DNA from: Pedobacter riviphilus
Lineage (GTDB): Bacteria; Bacteroidota; Bacteroidia; Sphingobacteriales; Sphingobacteriaceae
Direction: 5' to 3'
Length of the DNA stretch: 64,000 nucleotides
Assembly (NCBI RefSeq): GCF_014692875.1
Contig: NZ_CP061171.1
Coordinates: forward strand, 1,178,001-1,242,000
The notes below the pieces were generated by a model that made no database searches, was not told where the DNA came from, and saw only the letters and a list, made by a program, of their open reading frames with translations. Made by a program: the position numbers and the translations under genes. This document shows positions 53,271 through 61,667 of this stretch, piece after piece; the stretch's first letter is position 1; every line of letters begins with the position of its first letter.

Positions 53271-54662
53271 TTAAAATTCGTTGATAAATATGTCGTAATT
53301 GCCCAATGCAGCCGATTTGAGCAATAAGGCCTGCCAAACATTGGTAAAGGCAATATCCCGGTCGGTTTCTGCACGGTTTAAGGTAAAAAGCGCCTGCGTA
53401 AGATCTACCAATGTAGTGAGCCCGTTTCTGTACAGTGTGCTTTTTTGTAGATAAGCATCCGATGCTGCCTTTACCTGGATAGGCGCTTCCCTGTAATTGG
53501 CCAAAGCGTTGGCTAATTTAGTTTCTGCAAGTGTTAATTGTGCTTTAAGTTGCTGATCAACAAGGTTGTATTCTTCCTTTAAGCCTTGGCTAATGTATTC
53601 CTGTGCACGAACTTGCGGACGGTTTTTTAGCAATGTAGATAGATTCCAGGTCATTCCTATGCCAATCAAATAGTTTCCGCGCGTGGGGTTTATTCCATCG
53701 GCATAACTGGTAGAATAAGCAGTTTGATCTAAGGCATAACCAGAACTAAAACCCGAACCTTTACCCTGCATTACCCCAAAAAAGGTAAACGTTGGGTAAT
53801 ATAATTTTTTGAAATAATTAACCTGTTGCTGGCTAACATCAACACGGTTTTGATAAAACTTTAACAGTGGATGTGAGCTTTTGATCACCGTATCTTCGAG
53901 CAGATTGCCAGGGATACGGGTAATTGAGGTGGTATCTAGCTCGTAAGAGGTTGCGGTTAATCCCATTAAAACGCCCAAACGGTTGGCTTGTTCCTGTTCC
54001 AGGTCTTTGGCTTTTGTTAGTGCGATTTTAGCATTAGAAACTTCGGCTTTTGCTAATGACGAATCTACCCCGGCAATTAATCCGTTTTTGGCTCTGATGA
54101 CGGCCGTATTTTTAAAAGTAACAGCGCGATCGAGATTTTTCTGTTGCGATTTGCTTAACCTTTGTGCAGCCAGCAAATTTAAATATGCTGCAGAAACACG
54201 GATTTCCTGCTGGAATTTTTCCTGTTCCAGGTCGTTTTTATCTCTTTGGTAAGTAGCATCAGCAATTTTAATGCGCTCTTTGATTTTTCCAAAAGTGAAG
54301 AAATCCCAGTTTACATTAGCCAGATAGAGTCCGCCAAAGGCGGCATTCCAGTTTTGTTTGCCTAAAGCAGGACCAGAGGAAGCCGTTCCCAAACCACCAA
54401 GTCCATATTGTGGTCCGTTTTGGCCGTTAATGGTACCATAATCTTGTTGGGCACTTAAACTGAAGTTTGGTAGATACTCTCTTTTAGCCTGTTGGATAGA
54501 TAATTTTGATGCATTGGCGTAATCATCTTTGGCCTTAATAGTGCCATAATTGTTTAATGCAGTATTAACAGCTTGCTTAAGGCTAAGCGTTTGTGCACTT
54601 ACGCCGATGGATAGACTGATAAATAATAGTAACGAAAAATAAAATAAAGATATACGAGACAT
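53271..54662 (-). CDS. TolC-family outer-membrane efflux protein
   Basis: A 463-residue outer-membrane factor with a signal peptide (MSRISLFYFSLLLFISLSIGVSAQ) and two helical-hairpin repeats (about 25-235 and 250-460). The ATG at 54662 is preferred to an upstream start at 54683 that would add a short segment read through the promoter palindrome. It is the first gene of the second RND operon and sits 13 bases before the pump gene. It provides the exit duct for the tripartite complex. Confidence 0.9.
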   Translation of the reverse strand: MSRISLFYFSLLLFISLSIGVSAQTLSLKQAVNTALNNYGTIKAKDDYANASKLSIQQAKREYLPNFSLSAQQDYGTINGQNGPQYGLGGLGTASSGPALGKQNWNAAFGGLYLANVNWDFFTFGKIKERIKIADATYQRDKNDLEQEKFQQEIRVSAAYLNLLAAQRLSKSQQKNLDRAVTFKNTAVIRAKNGLIAGVDSSLAKAEVSNAKIALTKAKDLEQEQANRLGVLMGLTATSYELDTTSITRIPGNLLEDTVIKSSHPLLKFYQNRVDVSQQQVNYFKKLYYPTFTFFGVMQGKGSGFSSGYALDQTAYSTSYADGINPTRGNYLIGIGMTWNLSTLLKNRPQVRAQEYISQGLKEEYNLVDQQLKAQLTLAETKLANALANYREAPIQVKAASDAYLQKSTLYRNGLTTLVDLTQALFTLNRAETDRDIAFTNVWQALLLKSAALGNYDIFINEF

Positions 54663-54667
54663 AGTGT

Positions 54668-54694
54668 ATAATTTACACGGCAAATGTAAATTAT
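54668..54694 (-). promoter_or_regulatory. Promoter with overlapping 10-bp palindrome before the TolC gene
   Basis: ATAATTTACA (54668-54677) and TGTAAATTAT (54685-54694) are a perfect inverted repeat around seven bases. The minus-strand TACATTTG (54688-54681) inside it is an exact -7 element, and TTTG lies 17 bases further upstream as a -33 element. A protein bound here would block transcription. Confidence 0.65.
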
Positions 54695-54899
54695 GGTCGC
54701 AATATCAAAGTATTCAGTTCAAATCAAAAATTATGCGAATCAAATAATAATCGAATTGTTACTTAAGGCATAAAAAGAGGGCAATTCCTGATACTAAAAA
54801 ATAATAAAGGCTGTATCACAAAAATGAAATTGTCATCCTGGGCCTGTCGAAGGACGGATGGAATTACAAATATGATGCAACCTGTTATTAACAAGGTGT

Positions 54900-55319
54900 T
54901 TATGATTCCTCTGTATAACTTTTAAAATTATCCAGAATGGCCTGCCATCCACCACGTTGCATTTCGATTGGGTTGGTCGATTCTGCATCGAAAGTTTCAG
55001 TTATCCTGGTTTGTTCGCTCAGTGCATCAAAAATAATGCTTACTGTTCTGCCATCGTCCATGGTATATTCGATTTTTTTATGCTGATCAACCGTGGTATA
55101 GGTTCCGCCGAAATCAAAACTCATACTGCCATCTTTTGCAGCCATGGTGCTTTTAAATTTACCACCAACTTTTAAATCGTTTTCTGAATAAGGGGTATGC
55201 CAATCTGGTGAGGCAAATGCCCATTTTGTAATATGGTCTGGGTTATTCCAAAATTCCCAAACTTTTTCTATTGGTGCATTTACTGTTGTTTCTACGGTGA
55301 TTGATGTTTTATTTTCCAT
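54900..55319 (-). CDS. SRPBCC/AHSA1-like protein
   Basis: A 139-residue START/Bet v1-like helix-grip protein of the activator-of-Hsp90 ATPase homologue (AHSA1) type. It has the family start TTVNAPIEKVWEFWNNPDHITKW, the central FDFGGTYTTVD strand and the end GWQAILDNFKSYTEE. Such proteins bind small hydrophobic ligands; no reaction is assigned. It has no signal peptide. Upstream and downstream gaps are about 200 bases, so it is probably a single-gene unit. A short GTCATCCTG repeat fragment lies near 54831. Confidence 0.88.
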   Translation of the reverse strand: MENKTSITVETTVNAPIEKVWEFWNNPDHITKWAFASPDWHTPYSENDLKVGGKFKSTMAAKDGSMSFDFGGTYTTVDQHKKIEYTMDDGRTVSIIFDALSEQTRITETFDAESTNPIEMQRGGWQAILDNFKSYTEES

Positions 55320-55524
55320 GTTTTAAAGTGTTTAATTTTTTAATAAAGTTATAGGAACTTTAACAACTCAGAAAGAGTAAATACGACAAAATAGGGGGTA
55401 GAATACCCTTAATTGATTGTAGGCAGGCAATTTTAGCATGTAGTTTGTTTTTCTTTTATATGAAGAGGTTGTCAGGTTTTCAGTGTAGTCATTTAAGAGA
55501 TATAGGTTTAGTGATGAAATAAGA

Positions 55525-55803
55525 TCAATCCCTTTTCTTTTTTAAGTCACTCCATTCTCCAATCTCATCTTTTTCAGGTGGTCTTACAAAATCTAAAACC
55601 CTGCTCTCTTTAGCCCCAAAAGACTTAAAATTCACTTTTGCTTCTCGCAAAGAGACTGAATTCGGGCCGCCGTCATCATCAATATGCGCCTCTTGATAAA
55701 AATCTTTTTGCCAAAAACAAACCGGGCAGATCATTGAAATCGCATCCTTCTCGATTGTATAAAAATCGCAACAAGCACATTTAATTTTATTTTCTGCATT
55801 CAT
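55525..55803 (-). CDS. CPCC-family cysteine-rich protein
   Basis: A 92-residue protein with two paired-cysteine knuckles: CACC near residue 9 and CPVC near 30 (MICPVCFWQKDFYQEA), followed by the GGPNSVSLREAKVNFKSFGA segment that defines the CPCC family. The four cysteines probably bind one zinc ion. These proteins are often found as single genes or near toxin or polymorphic-secretion immunity genes; no such neighbour is visible here. Function unknown. Confidence 0.85.
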   Translation of the reverse strand: MNAENKIKCACCDFYTIEKDAISMICPVCFWQKDFYQEAHIDDDGGPNSVSLREAKVNFKSFGAKESRVLDFVRPPEKDEIGEWSDLKKKRD

Positions 55804-55913
55804 TATTATTATCTAAGCCTGCTCAAAGTAGGAAGATAGTAAATTTAGATCAATTAACCTGTCGTTAGTTTTTCTCTATGTGAAGCGCAATTCGGTACTA
55901 CTATTAAGGTTTC

Positions 55914-56232
55914 TCCCCGCTTTCTGTTTTACTTCGTGCTCACTGCAATCGGGGCTAGGTGGCTCGGCTTGTAATAAGATTATAGGCTGAAGGCTTAAGC
56001 ATGATTGAGAAGAGGATTAGAGTTTTTGCAGCAATCTTTGTTCAATAAACCCGGTAGCAACGGTTCCGATCCTTCATCGGAATTAGCGGATAACGGGTCT
56101 GCTGTTACCGGAGAGCTGCTGAACGATCGTTTTCAAAAAAAACAAAAGAACCAGCTTTTGCTTACTTATTAACCTTTTCCTTTTACATGAAGATTACAAG
56201 CTAGATACTGTAAAAAACTGAACGATCGTTTT
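55914..56232. promoter_or_regulatory. Repeat and paired palindromes in the gap before the esterase gene
   Basis: The 563-bp gap 55804-56366 has no gene. It holds a short copy of the CCCGATTG...AAAGCGGG repeat (55914-55961). It also has two exact copies of CTGAACGATCGTTTT (56119-56133 and 56218-56232), 99 bp apart, each containing the perfect palindrome AACGATCGTT. These look like paired binding sites for one regulator. Confidence 0.5.
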
Positions 56233-56366
56233 AAAGTTTTTCAGCTGTTTAATGAATAGATGAACAGGGTGTCATTATTTTTGGTTTCAATTCGCAGAAA
56301 TGGCAAACAATATCCAGTTATTTTATAAATTTAGCACCGTATTATAATAATAATTAAAAACTGCTC

Positions 56367-57185
56367 ATGAAAAATAGCTTTTTAATAACCGCCTGTTTGT
56401 TTTTGTTTAGCCATGTTTTAAGCGCTGCTGAAGTAGATACCGCTTTAACCTATAGTAAATCGATGAACAAAAATATTAAAGCAGTGGTAATTAAGCCCGA
56501 TAGCTATAAAACTGGAAAAACTTTTCCGGTGGTTTACCTACTCCACGGCGCAGGAGGTAACTATGCAGAATGGGCCAGAAAAGTACCGGCGATTAAAAAC
56601 CTTGTCGATCAATATCAATTTATTGTGGTATGCCCTGATGGTAATGTAACCAGCTGGTATTTCGATAGTCCGGTAGATGCTAAATGGAAATATGAAACCT
56701 ATGTGGCTAAAGAGTTGGTGAGCTATATTGATGAACATTATAAAACGATTGCTGAAAAAAGGGGGAGAGGTATTACGGGTTTGAGTATGGGCGGCCATGG
56801 TGCATTATACCTGGCTATTAAACACCAGGATGTGTATGGGGCTGTAGGCAGCATGAGTGGCGGTGTAGACATTAAACCTTTTCCGAACGGCTGGGATATC
56901 TCAAAAAGATTAGGTACACAGGACGAATTTCCGGAGCGCTGGAAACAGAACAGTGTAATTGATATGATTTACCTGATTAAACCCGGATCGCTGGCCATTG
57001 CTTTTGAATGTGGCGTAGACGACTTTTTCTATAAAATGAATGTACGCCTGCATGATGAGCTGTTGTATAACAATATTCCGCACGATTTTACCACCAGGCC
57101 CGGTGTACACAACTGGGATTATTGGGCGAATGCCATTAAGTTTCAAAGCGTTTTTTTTGATAATTATTTTAACCGTAAACCTTAG
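56367..57185 (+). CDS. Secreted esterase of the esterase-D/tributyrin type
   Basis: A 272-residue exported alpha/beta hydrolase with a signal peptide ending near VLSAAEV. The catalytic triad is Ser140 in GLSMGGHGAL, Asp218 or Asp219 in CGVDDFF, and His248 in PGVHNWDYW; the oxyanion LLHGAGG motif is at 58-64. This layout fits the esterase-D/acetylesterase group often linked to carbohydrate deacetylation. It might supply the nearby SusC/SusD locus, but it is 1.1 kb away with a terminator between, so this is only a suggestion. Confidence 0.87.
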   Translation: MKNSFLITACLFLFSHVLSAAEVDTALTYSKSMNKNIKAVVIKPDSYKTGKTFPVVYLLHGAGGNYAEWARKVPAIKNLVDQYQFIVVCPDGNVTSWYFDSPVDAKWKYETYVAKELVSYIDEHYKTIAEKRGRGITGLSMGGHGALYLAIKHQDVYGAVGSMSGGVDIKPFPNGWDISKRLGTQDEFPERWKQNSVIDMIYLIKPGSLAIAFECGVDDFFYKMNVRLHDELLYNNIPHDFTTRPGVHNWDYWANAIKFQSVFFDNYFNRKP

Positions 57186-57432
57186 AATTGGGTATTGGCT
57201 ACTGGTTTAAGTAGTTATTCTCTTTTTCTTGTTGATAAACAGTGATTTATAAAACTGACTAAAAATTGAAATTTTGATCTGTGGTCGAAATCATACATTT
57301 TGAATTAAAATTGATACGCGATTTACCCTAAAAATTAACTTTTAGATTACATACAAAATAAAGACTTACCATATTTTTGGCCGTTCTCGAAATCTTATTT
57401 ATAAAACAGGAAACGAAGATTTAAAACCAAAA

Positions 57433-57687
57433 ATGAAATACTTAGTCAAAGAAATCAGTGACGGAAACTGCGATATCACGTTATTGCCAGAAAACCTGAA
57501 TGATAGGAATCTTTTAGCCGAAACAACGAAAAACCTTCAGCACGATTACCAAGAAACGATCCAATCGCATTACGAACATGCATTGAAAAATGAAGTTCAT
57601 GGCAATGCTGCATTTGTTTCCTTAAATAAAGAAGAAAGCAATTATCCGAAAAGAGTAAATGTAAATTACCAGATTATGCTAAGTTAA
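57433..57687 (+). CDS. Hypothetical small soluble protein
   Basis: An 84-residue protein with no signal peptide or membrane helix (MKYLVKEISDGNCDITLLPENL). It is charged and helical in the middle (LLAETTKNLQHDYQETIQSHYEHALKN). I do not recognise the family. The ATG follows an A-rich leader and a hairpin terminator lies 92 bases after the stop, which supports a real monocistronic gene. Function cannot be inferred. Confidence 0.6.
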   Translation: MKYLVKEISDGNCDITLLPENLNDRNLLAETTKNLQHDYQETIQSHYEHALKNEVHGNAAFVSLNKEESNYPKRVNVNYQIMLS

Positions 57688-57779
57688 GTAGATCATTTTC
57701 TGGCCAAAAAACCGTCTAAAGGGAAAAATAAGCCTGGGCATTGGCTTTAAGAAAATTTATCCACCAGGTTACTCAAATA

Positions 57780-57824
57780 AAAGGGACTATTCGATTTTTT
57801 TCGGGCAGTCTCTTTTTTATTTTA
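57780..57824 (+). terminator. Rho-independent terminator
   Basis: AAAGGGACT (57780-57788) pairs with AGTCTCTTT (57807-57815) with one G-U pair, followed by TTTATTTT. It closes the small hypothetical gene and separates it from the SusC locus. Confidence 0.6.
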
Positions 57825-57996
57825 CGGCTATTTAGTTTACAAATGATTTGCGTGCGCCGCAAGATAATCTGAAAGGTACTTAAAGCATTTAAGTAAAAAT
57901 TTTAAACCTAGCATGATTTTACACGTTTTGGGTTAAAATACGGTGATCTTGTGTTAAAATACGAGTGCTTTAATCTAGAGATAGTATATATTTTTA

Positions 57997-58238
57997 ATAA
58001 GCGTTGTTTATACGTTTATCAGATGCTTATTGACGCTTAGGTGAGAACAAATATCACTAACCATTAACCAAATAAAACTAATATGAGTAACAGTCGAATC
58101 CTCTATAGGCAAACACCTATTTAAAAGTTAGCACTATCATTTTTCAGATAAGGGATATGTTTAAACAGAAATGGTTTAAGATTTCATCTTATGCCATATT
58201 TCTTTGCTTATTTTAATAAACGTTGTTTTGACGTTTAT
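57997..58238 (+). promoter_or_regulatory. Duplicated leader with matching inverted repeats upstream of susC
   Basis: ATAAGCGT-N7-ACGTTTAT (57997-58019) and ATAAACGT-N7-ACGTTTAT (58216-58238) are two near-identical inverted repeats 219 bp apart. Each is followed after 64-74 bases by an ATGAGYAAC start in a similar ATTAAACCAAATA context. The first leads only to a 13-codon frame (58083-58124), the second to the SusC gene. The remaining part of 57825-58311 shows nothing else. Confidence 0.5.
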
Positions 58239-58311
58239 GATTAATCTTGAAAAGGAAAGGGAATGTTATGCCCATTTAAAACCATCTAAAAACTATTAAA
58301 CCAAATATATT

Positions 58312-61300
58312 ATGAGCAACAAACAAGGGTTAAATCCAAAAATTCGTAATCTGCCTGATTTACTGACCGGGTCTCTCAAAATAATGATATCATCAGTTAT
58401 GAACAGACAGCAAAAAATGAAGAAAATTAAATCCGGTTTTAACAGTAGGGGATTAGCAAAATACATGATGCTTTTTCTCACCTTTTTAAGTATTAATACC
58501 ATGGCCCAGAATTCAATAACGGTTAAGGGTATTGTTAGAGATACGACAAGCGGACTCCCCGGTGCCGTGATCAAAATTGTAGGGGCTGCGAATCAAGGAA
58601 TCGCTACAGACAATTTTGGCCGATTCGAAATTAAGGCTGCGAAGTCGGCTACGCTCGCCATTACCTGTATAGGATTCAAGCCAAGGCAAATTTCACTTGC
58701 TTCAAAATCAGTCGATGCAGGCAATGTGATTACTTTGGACATCAAGCTTGAAAGTGCTACCACTGAGTTACAGGAAGTTGCAGTAACCGGATTTGGTAAT
58801 ACCCAAAAAAAAGCGAGTATGGTTAGTTCAATCACAACGGTAAATGTGAAGGATTTAAAAACCCCTTCATCGAACTTGACTAATGCTCTTGCCGGGCGTA
58901 TTGCCGGCGTGATTGCTTTCCAGAATAGTGGCGAGCCGGGAATGGGCACTGATAACTCGACCTTCTATATCCGGGGTTTATCTACGTTTGGCTCAGGCAA
59001 AAGAGATCCGCTCATTTTAATTGATGGGGTGGAATCATCGGCTACCGATATGGCACGCCTACAGCCAGATGATATCTCAGATTTCTCAGTACTGAAAGAT
59101 GCTGCGGCCTCGTCAGTTTACGGTGCAAGAGGAGCAAATGGGGTTGTCCTTATTAATACCAAATTGGGAATGAACGCAAAGCCCCAGTTTAATTTCAGGG
59201 TAGAGAATAGAATATCAAGGAATACCCGGGATTATGAGTTTGCAGACAATATCACCTATATGAAAATGGCAAATGAAGCTTCAATAACACGTACGCCAAA
59301 TGGAATTGAGCCCTATTCCCAAAATAAAATTAACAGTACAGCAGCCGGTGAAGATCCATATCTGTACCCGAATAATAACTGGTTAGATCAGCTTATCAAA
59401 AAGCAAACGGTTAACCAGGGCTACAACTTGAATATATCAGGTGGCACTAACCGTGCCAGGTACTACATTGCTGGTACCTTAAACCAGGATAACGGTAATT
59501 TAAGAGTGAACCCGATTAATAATTTTAATAATAATATTCGCCTGAACAACTATTCAATTAGGACGAATATAGATCTTGATCTCACCAAATCAACCGTATT
59601 AGTTATTCGTATGTATGGCCAGTTTGATGACTATCAGGGGCCGATCGGTGGGTTTGATGGTTCAAGGCGTATCTCTGGCGGTGAGCAAACTTTTAGAAAT
59701 GCATTAAACGCAAATCCGGTCATGTTCCCGGCTGTGTATCCATCAGGCAAATTGCCTTTCATTGAGCATCCACTTTTTGGTTCTGCTCAGACACGTAATA
59801 CCGACCTGAGCCTAAGTTCTACCTTGTATACCAATCCTTATGCGGAGATGGTAAAAGGATATCAGGTTTATAAAACCTCGAACCTACAGCCTCAGCTGGA
59901 ATTAAAACAGGACTTGGCGGCTTTAACAACGGGCTTAAGTGCACGGGCAATGGGGTATTTACGGAGAACTTCCTTTTACAGGGTAAATAGAAATTACGAT
60001 CCATTTTTTTATTCTGCAGTGATTAATGCTCAGGATCAATCCTATAATTTAACCGCATTAAACGATGGTGGACAAAATTCGATAGGTACCGTTGGAACAG
60101 AAGTACTAAATTTTACCAGAGATGCAAAAGATATTGACTCAAGGATGTGGCTGGAAGGTTCGGTTAATTATAACAGGACTTTTAACAATAAACATGCGGT
60201 TGGGGGGATGCTTGTTTCTTATCTTTCAAATTATGAAAATGCCAATGTTGACGAGCTGGTTCAGTCTTTACCTTCGAGAAATGCAGGTATTTCAGGAAGG
60301 TTCTCTTATGGGTACGATGATAGATATCTTGCGGAATTTAACTTCGGTTATAATGGATCTGAGCGTTTTGATACGCGTAACCGATGGGGTTTCTTTCCTT
60401 CGGTCGGTGTTGGCTACAGGATTTCGAATGAAAAGTTTTTCGCACCGCTGAGGGGTGTGATCTCTAATCTTAAATTTAGGGCTACATATGGTGTTGCAGG
60501 AAATGATGCCATTGGAAACGTAAATGACCGTTTCTTTTATATGTCGCGGGTAAGTTTAAACGACAATGGTTATGGCGCCTCTTTTGGCAGAAACGATGGA
60601 GCCCCATTATATAGCCGTCCTGGTGTTTCCATCTCCAGATATGCGAATGCTGATATTTCCTGGGAGAGATCGACGCAGTTGAATATTGGAATGGATTTGA
60701 CCGTAGGAAAAGGAATTGATGTAGTTGTGGATGTTTACAAGCAAAAACGAACTAACATTTTGCAGCCTGTTGCAAATATTGATAATGCAGCAGGCCTGAT
60801 GGCAACAACTTTTTCTAATTTTGGAGAAGGTACATCAAAAGGTGTAGATATGTCTGGAAGCTATAGGGCAAATATTTCCCGTGATTTTTCGATCAATGCC
60901 AGGGGTACTTTTACTTATGCTACAACTAAGATCGGTAAGATTGATGAACTTCCTTACCCCGCATCACTATCTTATTTATCCAGAAAAGGAGCCGCATTTA
61001 ATCAAGCCTATGGATATATTGCTGAACGGCTGTTTATTGACGATGAAGAAGTCGCTAATTCACCCGTTCAGTTTGGCGATCGTGGTCTCAGGGCAGGTGA
61101 TATTAAATATAGGGATATAAATGGCGATGGGGTTATCAATACTGATGATCAGGTTGCACTTGGTTACCCTACAGAACCAGAAATTACTTATGGTTTCGGA
61201 TCAAGTTTTAGGTATAAGAAATTTGATTTTAGTTTTTATTTCCAGGGATCGGCTCGCTTTTCGTTTTTCATAAACTCGAACCAAATTCAGCCATTTTATC

Positions 61301-61656
61301 AAAATGGTGGTTATCAGACAGGTTTGCTAAAGGCAGTTGCGGATAATTATTGGACGGAGACAAATCCTAATCTTTATGCCTTTTGGCCAAGATTAAGCAC
61401 CTGGAGGGTGCCGAGCAATAACGTCACATCAACCTGGTGGATGAGGAATGGCAATTTCCTTAGGTTAAAAAATGTGGAATTTGGATATACCTCAGAGATT
61501 AAAAAACTGAATGTGAGAAGTATCCGCTTTTATTTGTCGGCAACTAACCTTTTCATATTAAGCAAGTTCAAAATGTGGGATGCAGAAATGCGTGGTAATG
61601 GAATGAATTATCCGCTCCAATCGCTTTATAACCTAGGCTTACAGGTGAGTTTATAA
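58312..61656 (+). CDS. SusC/RagA-family TonB-linked outer-membrane transporter
   Basis: A 1114-residue TonB-dependent outer-membrane receptor. After a signal region (YMMLFLTFLSINTMAQ) come a carboxypeptidase-regulatory-like domain (about 66-150), a plug domain with GFGNTQKKASMVSSITTVNV and LAGRIAGV, then a 22-strand barrel ending in LYNLGLQVSL. The start may be internal (58399 or 58417, MKKIKSG) because the first 35 residues precede an otherwise normal signal peptide. It forms a lidded glycan-uptake complex with the SusD protein encoded 11 bases downstream. The substrate is not predictable. Confidence 0.92.
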   Translation: MSNKQGLNPKIRNLPDLLTGSLKIMISSVMNRQQKMKKIKSGFNSRGLAKYMMLFLTFLSINTMAQNSITVKGIVRDTTSGLPGAVIKIVGAANQGIATDNFGRFEIKAAKSATLAITCIGFKPRQISLASKSVDAGNVITLDIKLESATTELQEVAVTGFGNTQKKASMVSSITTVNVKDLKTPSSNLTNALAGRIAGVIAFQNSGEPGMGTDNSTFYIRGLSTFGSGKRDPLILIDGVESSATDMARLQPDDISDFSVLKDAAASSVYGARGANGVVLINTKLGMNAKPQFNFRVENRISRNTRDYEFADNITYMKMANEASITRTPNGIEPYSQNKINSTAAGEDPYLYPNNNWLDQLIKKQTVNQGYNLNISGGTNRARYYIAGTLNQDNGNLRVNPINNFNNNIRLNNYSIRTNIDLDLTKSTVLVIRMYGQFDDYQGPIGGFDGSRRISGGEQTFRNALNANPVMFPAVYPSGKLPFIEHPLFGSAQTRNTDLSLSSTLYTNPYAEMVKGYQVYKTSNLQPQLELKQDLAALTTGLSARAMGYLRRTSFYRVNRNYDPFFYSAVINAQDQSYNLTALNDGGQNSIGTVGTEVLNFTRDAKDIDSRMWLEGSVNYNRTFNNKHAVGGMLVSYLSNYENANVDELVQSLPSRNAGISGRFSYGYDDRYLAEFNFGYNGSERFDTRNRWGFFPSVGVGYRISNEKFFAPLRGVISNLKFRATYGVAGNDAIGNVNDRFFYMSRVSLNDNGYGASFGRNDGAPLYSRPGVSISRYANADISWERSTQLNIGMDLTVGKGIDVVVDVYKQKRTNILQPVANIDNAAGLMATTFSNFGEGTSKGVDMSGSYRANISRDFSINARGTFTYATTKIGKIDELPYPASLSYLSRKGAAFNQAYGYIAERLFIDDEEVANSPVQFGDRGLRAGDIKYRDINGDGVINTDDQVALGYPTEPEITYGFGSSFRYKKFDFSFYFQGSARFSFFINSNQIQPFYQNGGYQTGLLKAVADNYWTETNPNLYAFWPRLSTWRVPSNNVTSTWWMRNGNFLRLKNVEFGYTSEIKKLNVRSIRFYLSATNLFILSKFKMWDAEMRGNGMNYPLQSLYNLGLQVSL

Positions 61657-61667
61657 TATAATATCTA

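Noticed and set aside
54830..54861. Fragment resembling the GTCATCCTGAGCTTGTCGAAGG-type repeat
   Set aside because: Only one arm is present without an inverted partner, so it was not listed as a full element.
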